From Tenrec ecaudatus (Eukaryota > Chordata > Mammalia > Afrosoricida > Tenrecidae), in NCBI RefSeq assembly GCF_050624435.1, contig NC_134535.1:126405731-126469730 (forward strand): a stretch of 64,000 bases of DNA, written 5' to 3'. The position numbers and the translations under genes were made by a program. Below the pieces are notes generated by a model. That model was not told where the DNA came from. It searched no databases and worked only from the letters and a program-made list of their open reading frames with translations. This document shows positions 59,101-64,000 of this stretch, in pieces (position 1 is the first letter of the stretch; every line of letters starts with the position of its first letter).

Positions 59101-61915
59101 GGCCGGGCTGCAGGAATACGACAGGTACTCCCGGGGCCCTGGGGCCGGAGGCCAGGCCCACTGCGAGGGAGGGGCAGGTGGAAATCTGAGATGGCCTCCC
59201 AGAGGAGGCAGCTGTGGGCTGGGTCTTCCATAGGGAGGAGGCTGTCAGGCAGAGATAGTGCGGAAAGACCCTGTCATTTCCTAGCAGAAAGCAAGCAAGC
59301 ATCAGCCGGGCCAGCCGCAGTGGCTCAGAAGTCCAGCCGCCGGAGCCGAGCTGGGCCCCTGGGGGCAGCCAGTGCTGGGGGGAGATGGGGGTGCCGCTCG
59401 GAGCCCGGGGCTTTCTCCTGGGAGAACCAGGGGAGCCAGAGCCATGAAGGGCCAGCAGAGAGGGGGCAATGGTGCCCGATCCTCTGGGCAGGCTCATGAC
59501 CGCAGTGGGGGTGGGGTACAGAGGGCCAGCCGGGCAGTGGGGCTGGGGGATAGATTGTGAGAAAACGAGGCCTACTGTGGGGAGGGGCAGGGGGACCCTC
59601 AGTTTGTGGATACGAAGGCCCGAGGAGGGAACTGTCTGGGGAGAGGGGAGCCCTTGAGAAAGCACCTGGGATGGGAGATTGGGGTGCCCGCCTCAGGCAG
59701 CTGGGATGGGAGATTGGGGTGCCCGCCTCCGGGCGCTGAGCGTGTCTATTGCCCAGGCTCTGCCCGTGGGCCTGGTTCCCCCAGAGGGCCAGCCTTTAGG
59801 TCCCTTTCTGCTGTGTGTTCGTGTTTCCATTAGGATGAGGGAGGTGGGCAGCCAGCCCTGCCTGCGGGGGGCTCAGGAGCGCAGGGGGGGCCAGAGCTCT
59901 GCCTACCCGGCCCTTCTCCACCTCCCGCGTGGTCATGACGATGACACGGGTGTTCTCCTGCCATGTCATCTGCCAGAAGTCGCTGACGGTGGCGTCCAGG
60001 CAGCCCTGGCTGGCGATGTAGACCTTAGCGATCTCGTCGGGGCCCAGCAGCTGGTTCTGCACGTGCGCGAGGGCGGAGGGACGGTGGTGAGCTCCCTGGC
60101 CCGGGCCAGACCCCTGTTGCCCGCCGGACCGCCCACCTGAGTCCAGCTTGGACTCTGACCAAACCCAGGTGCCACCATGAGGCAGGAAGCACAGGGCCCT
60201 CTCCCCTGGGGACGGGCACCGCCCACCTTGATGTAGTTGGCGTTGATGTAGTCAGACCCAGGGATGTTCCTGTCGCGTCCCTGCAGGATGACCCGGCTGT
60301 GGTCGACTGGCGAGGGCAGGGAAAGGCAGAGAAGGGCCCGCGTCAGGCCAGCGCTGCCCAAACTCAGGGGCCCTCCTGCCTGGGCAGCAGGGGCCCACAG
60401 AGGACTGAGCTCCCCCCTGGGTCTAGATGGCCAGGGAGGGGTCGTCCAGATGAAGGAGGGGATTCAGATGGGGTGGGGTCAGGCTCTCAGAGGAAGGGGG
60501 CTGGGGGGAACGGCGTCTGTTGGACAGGTGAGGGAGGCAAAGGCTTCCTGGGGCGACTGCCCCTGAGTGGGGGCCGAGGCGGAGGGAGGACTCACAAGGA
60601 AGGATGTTCTTGTATCGGTTTTTGCTCTTGTTCTCTGGCCGCTGCCCTTCCTGCCGCTCATGCAGGTTCTTCACCTCCTGCTTCTGCAGACTCTGGGGGG
60701 GGCGGGAAGAGTCAGTGGTGGGGAGAGAAGGGGCTGCCCACAGGCTGAGGGCATGGCCAAGCCCACCAGCACCCCCAGCCCCGCCACACACACCTCAAAC
60801 TCCTCCCAGAAGCCGGCCTTGGCCGTCTCCTCTGACTCCTTCTTCTTGTTGAGCTCCAAGACCCGGTTCTCAATGTCGGCCGCGTTCACCCGCGTGGCGT
60901 AGTAAGGCTGGGTGGGTGGAGGCGGGTGACCCGGGTGAAATGAGGGTCTAGGGAGCCGCAGCTCTGGGAGCTGGGGGGTGGGGGGCTGGGGGTCATCGCT
61001 CACCTGCCGCAGGTACACAAACGCCCCGGAGGCCTCCTCGATGCCCGTCTTCTTGAAATGCTCCACCAGGTCGGTGAGGCTGTCGAAGTTCTCGGGCCCA
61101 CCCACCGTGTACCGTCCGCCCTGAGGGTGGGGGGCGGGGGGAGTGCACCCCACAGGGCCTGAGTCTCCCTCCAGGGACCAGCCCCCCTCTCCCCATTCCC
61201 AGTGCTGAGGCACAAAAGGGGGCTTCATCTTGGGCCTCCCCTCCCCACCCTCCAGGGCTCTATGCTCCACCCATCAGCCTTACCTCACACATGACCTTGA
61301 TGTGAGTGACCTTGAGAGGGGGCCCAGGGCCGGCCTTGGGCTGGTCACTGAGCACGGACAGCACAAAGTCCCCAGGCTGGCTGAGGCTCTCGCGCACCAG
61401 AAACGTCCAGGGCTCGCCCTTGGCCTGAAGGAGCGTCTCTGCTTGGCCCCCGGACATATGGCCGTGGTACCACCTAGAGGGGGCAGCGCGGGGAGGCTGA
61501 GCTCCAGGCCACAGGGGCAGAGCACGCACGGAGAGCGGCAGGGGGACGGGCTGCCTCCTGCAGACCCCATGCCCAGGGCAGGCTTTTCAATCTCAACTCC
61601 AGAGCCTCTCATGGCGCCCCAGAGGCAGGGTGTCCCCCACTGCTCAGGTGAGCAAGCTGAGGGCTGGGCAGCTGATGCCCACCCCCCACCTCCCACCAGA
61701 GGTGAGGGAGGCAGGCCTTGGGGATGACAACACCCAGAGCCACCCTCCTGCCCCACGTTTCCCTCTGGACATTTAAGACTGAGACAGAACGTTGGGCAAG
61801 GTTGGGCACAGCCGCAAGGGAGCAGCCAAGGCAGGGTGTCCAGGAGTCACAGAGAAGAGGCGGAATCACAGAGCGGAGCTTGGTGGGAGATGGGAAGGCG
61901 GGAGTCACACGGGAG

Positions 61916-61949
<34 letters not shown>

Positions 61950-64000
61950 CAGGGAGATCGCCCCCGGGGAGGGAAGGCACATGGCTCTGCTGCTCGGGAG
62001 GCACCTCAGCTAAGGGAGGGGGTTTAGGGGGCTCAGGGAGGGGGCCGGGACGATGTCACCAAAGGGCAGGCCGGGGCTCAAAGGGGCTGTGGGGACAGAA
62101 AGCAGAACTAGGACTTTTCCCCGAAGCACAACCCCTTCCCAGGAGGAAACTGCAGCCCCATCATGCCCAGCCCCACAGGAAACCACGTGATGGAAAAAAC
62201 ACAAAACTCCTCCTGGGGAGAGTGAGAAGTGAGGTTTCCTCAGCCCCGGGACCAGAGGGGGGGCATTTTCCAACCGCAGGGATGGGGGATGGAGGGAGGG
62301 AGCTAGTCTGTCTTGTCCCCTCTGACACCCCCCCCCCCCCCCCCCGTGGGCTCCAGCTCAGAGACCTCAGAGCTTCCTACCCCACCCTTGAGCACCTCAG
62401 GCCACCCCCCCACCTGGCAGGGACACGCTGAGGCCCCCAGGTAGAGGGGTGGGGCTGAACCCCCTTCCTCCAGCCCCAGGCAGGAGGAAGTGTCCATGCA
62501 AATGCAAGCTGACCACAGGCAAAGAGTTAGCCATTGTGGGGACAAATGCAAATTCCCAAGGAAGAGGAGGGGCCAGAGAAGCCAAAGATAGGGAATAGGC
62601 GCTAAGGTCTGGAGGAAGCCCCCCAGGGCCAGGGGCTTTGCTGGAGGGAGGGTGGGTAGGACCCAGGCTCTGAGCACGGGTCACTCGGAGAGACCGCAGC
62701 GCAGTCAGCTCCCCTAGCCTTCATACTCCCCCGGCCTGGCCCCTCCTGGACTCTGGTTTCTCTCTGGTGCTTCTGCCAGGCTCTCTGGACCCCAGGCTCT
62801 CTGGACCCCGGCCTCGGCCTCGGCCTCCTCCCTGGGGCCTGCTCAGCTCCTCCTCCCTCCCAACCCCATCCACAGGCTACTGCTCTGCAGTCCTGAGCCA
62901 GTCTCTCCTGGCCTCCTGCAGGCAAGGCCCAGGCCTGGGGCCAGGAGACAAGGGAACAAAGAGGGTCTGGTGCACGCAGGTGCCGGGGCAGATGCCCACA
63001 GAGGACGCAAGGGAGAGGGGCTGCACCCTTGGGCGAAGAGAGAAACAGAACTCTGGCTTCAGGCAAACTCCAAAGACAGACGTGGCCAATGGCGGCCCCC
63101 AGGCCTCCTTCCTCAGCCTCCCCCCAGGCTCAGGTCAAGGAGGGACGTGAACGGAGATGAGGACGCAGGTGTGGAGATGTCACTCTCGGAGACTGAACAG
63201 GACAGAGAAGGCGCCCGGAGCCAGCTGGCCAACCAACACACACATCCGGAAGGACAGGGCCCCGCTGGCCTGGCCCACGGGGAAAACCCACCCTCCTTCC
63301 AGGGCCCTTAAGTGTCTTAGGCCACACGGTGCTGCCGGGAGCCAGGCAGGCGGGCGGGCAGTCATGCCACGCACTGGGGGTGGTTTCGGGGAGACCGCCC
63401 CAGCTCCGTTCTGTTCTGGGGAGAATGCCTTGAGTATCAGCAGCACCTGGGACACGGGGCGGGACAGTACCAGGACCCACACACAGGCGACCGCGCGACC
63501 ACACGCTGTTTCCAAACCCAGCCCCAGCCATCCTGGGCCGCTGGGAGAAGGCACTGCACGTCCCAACACACGTTGCCCCCCACCCTCCACATCTCCAGCC
63601 GGCTGGCGGAGTGGGGGCAGGCAGGGGCAGCCAGTCCCACAGGCGGAAGAGCTTTCTAACAACAGGGTGGCCTCCTGTCACGAGGGCCTGGGCCGGGCAG
63701 CTGCCTGCACTCCGGAGCAGTGGCCGGCGGCCACCTTCTCTTGCTGCCTCGGTTAGAGGGGAAGGGACAGGGACAGGAGGCTGGCCCTCTGGGACCCCTG
63801 AGGAGGCGTCGGGCCGGGTGGGGCGATGGACGGCCTCCGGGACAGTTGGTTGGAGGGGTGGGTCAGGCTGCGGCGCGGCCCTCACCTCTCGCTGGTCGGG
63901 TCGGAGCAGTTGAGCGGGTACTTGAGGTGGATGGTGGTGCCATCGCGGTCCTGCAGGACACCCTGCTGCTTCGTGTAGAACTCCACCAGCTCCGTCAGCG
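56145..64000 (-). CDS. PTPN6: Tyrosine-protein phosphatase non-receptor type 6 (SHP-1), 5' exons outside the window
   Basis: SHP-1 is the cytosolic tandem-SH2 tyrosine phosphatase that docks on ITIM receptors and dampens haematopoietic signalling. Exons (minus): 64000-63886 (partial), 61473-61284, 61120-61004, 60907-60794, 60692-60596, 60306-60227, 60056-59907, 58946-58815, 58687-58533, 57009-56942, 56861-56710, 56624-56533, 56259-56145 (stop 56147-56145). The 524 full codons match human residues 72-595, so total length is as in human. Seen in order: end of the N-SH2 domain (LTELVEFY), C-SH2 with WYHGHMSGG and FLVRES, then the PTP domain with [12 protein letters not shown], the WPDHG loop and the signature [10 protein letters not shown]. 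The codon after the catalytic cysteine is split by an intron. The tail keeps both phosphotyrosine sites (SEYGNI and DVYENL) and ends in KRK. The introns hold no other gene. Confidence 0.96.
58781..58807. repeat. (GT)n/(CA)n repeat beside a PTPN6 splice donor
   Basis: CA-rich on the PTPN6 strand, starting about 7 nt inside the intron after the exon that ends at 58815. Confidence 0.9.
61917..61947. repeat. (CA)n microsatellite in a PTPN6 intron
   Basis: About 15 CA units within the 2.4-kb intron 61474-63885, which otherwise shows no recognised feature. Confidence 0.95.

Noticed and set aside
1-64000. Bacterial-type features such as CRISPR arrays, operons or Shine-Dalgarno sites
   Set aside because: The window is plainly vertebrate nuclear DNA with spliced genes and retroposons.

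Overview
This is mammalian nuclear DNA with large introns, GT-AG splice sites and interspersed retroposons. The repeats point to an afrotherian, most likely a tenrec (Echinops-like). At least 17 tRNA-derived SINEs resemble the Afrotheria-specific AfroSINE. There are RTE LINE fragments of the afrotherian type, and a 3' LINE module ending in AATAAAATGATT recurs about ten times. One SPIN-like hAT transposon is present, a horizontally acquired family reported from tenrec among other tetrapods. The species call is inference from recalled repeat families, not a database search.

Layout. Bases 1-37954 hold no recognisable gene. They are read as the large first intron of LPCAT3 (possibly with upstream flank) and are full of repeats: SINEs, LINE tails, RTE, L1, L2/MIR, a piggyBac-like element, a Charlie-like hAT, three copies of one LTR family, and a solo LTR of MMTV-like architecture carrying a decayed superantigen-like reading frame (3235-4505, minus). 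From 37955 the window is gene-dense and syntenic with human 12p13.31: LPCAT3 (+, exons 2-12 plus a 3'UTR exon), EMG1 (-, complete), PHB2 (+, complete, 299 aa), the miR-141 and miR-200c hairpins (-), and PTPN6/SHP-1 (-, from human-equivalent residue 71 to the stop; the 5' exons lie beyond 64000).

Gene arrangement. LPCAT3 and EMG1 converge tail to tail with about 100 bp between predicted 3' ends. EMG1 and PHB2 diverge from one 356-bp CpG-rich promoter with several ETS sites and a YY1 site over the EMG1 start codon. PHB2 and PTPN6 converge, with the miR-200c/141 cluster in between on the PTPN6 strand. Exon joins were worked out by hand from frame, splice sites and remembered human proteins. Lengths agree with human: 437 residues of LPCAT3 from Gly51, 243 aa EMG1, 299 aa PHB2, 524 full codons of PTPN6.

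Most notable points: the superantigen-like LTR, a U12-type AT-AC intron and a 6-nt microexon in PHB2, the miR-200c/141 pair with a field of E-boxes upstream, a probable SCARNA12 in a PHB2 intron, and a nested repeat structure in which a twin-primed (5'-inverted) LINE insertion interrupts an RTE copy that also holds the SPIN-like element.
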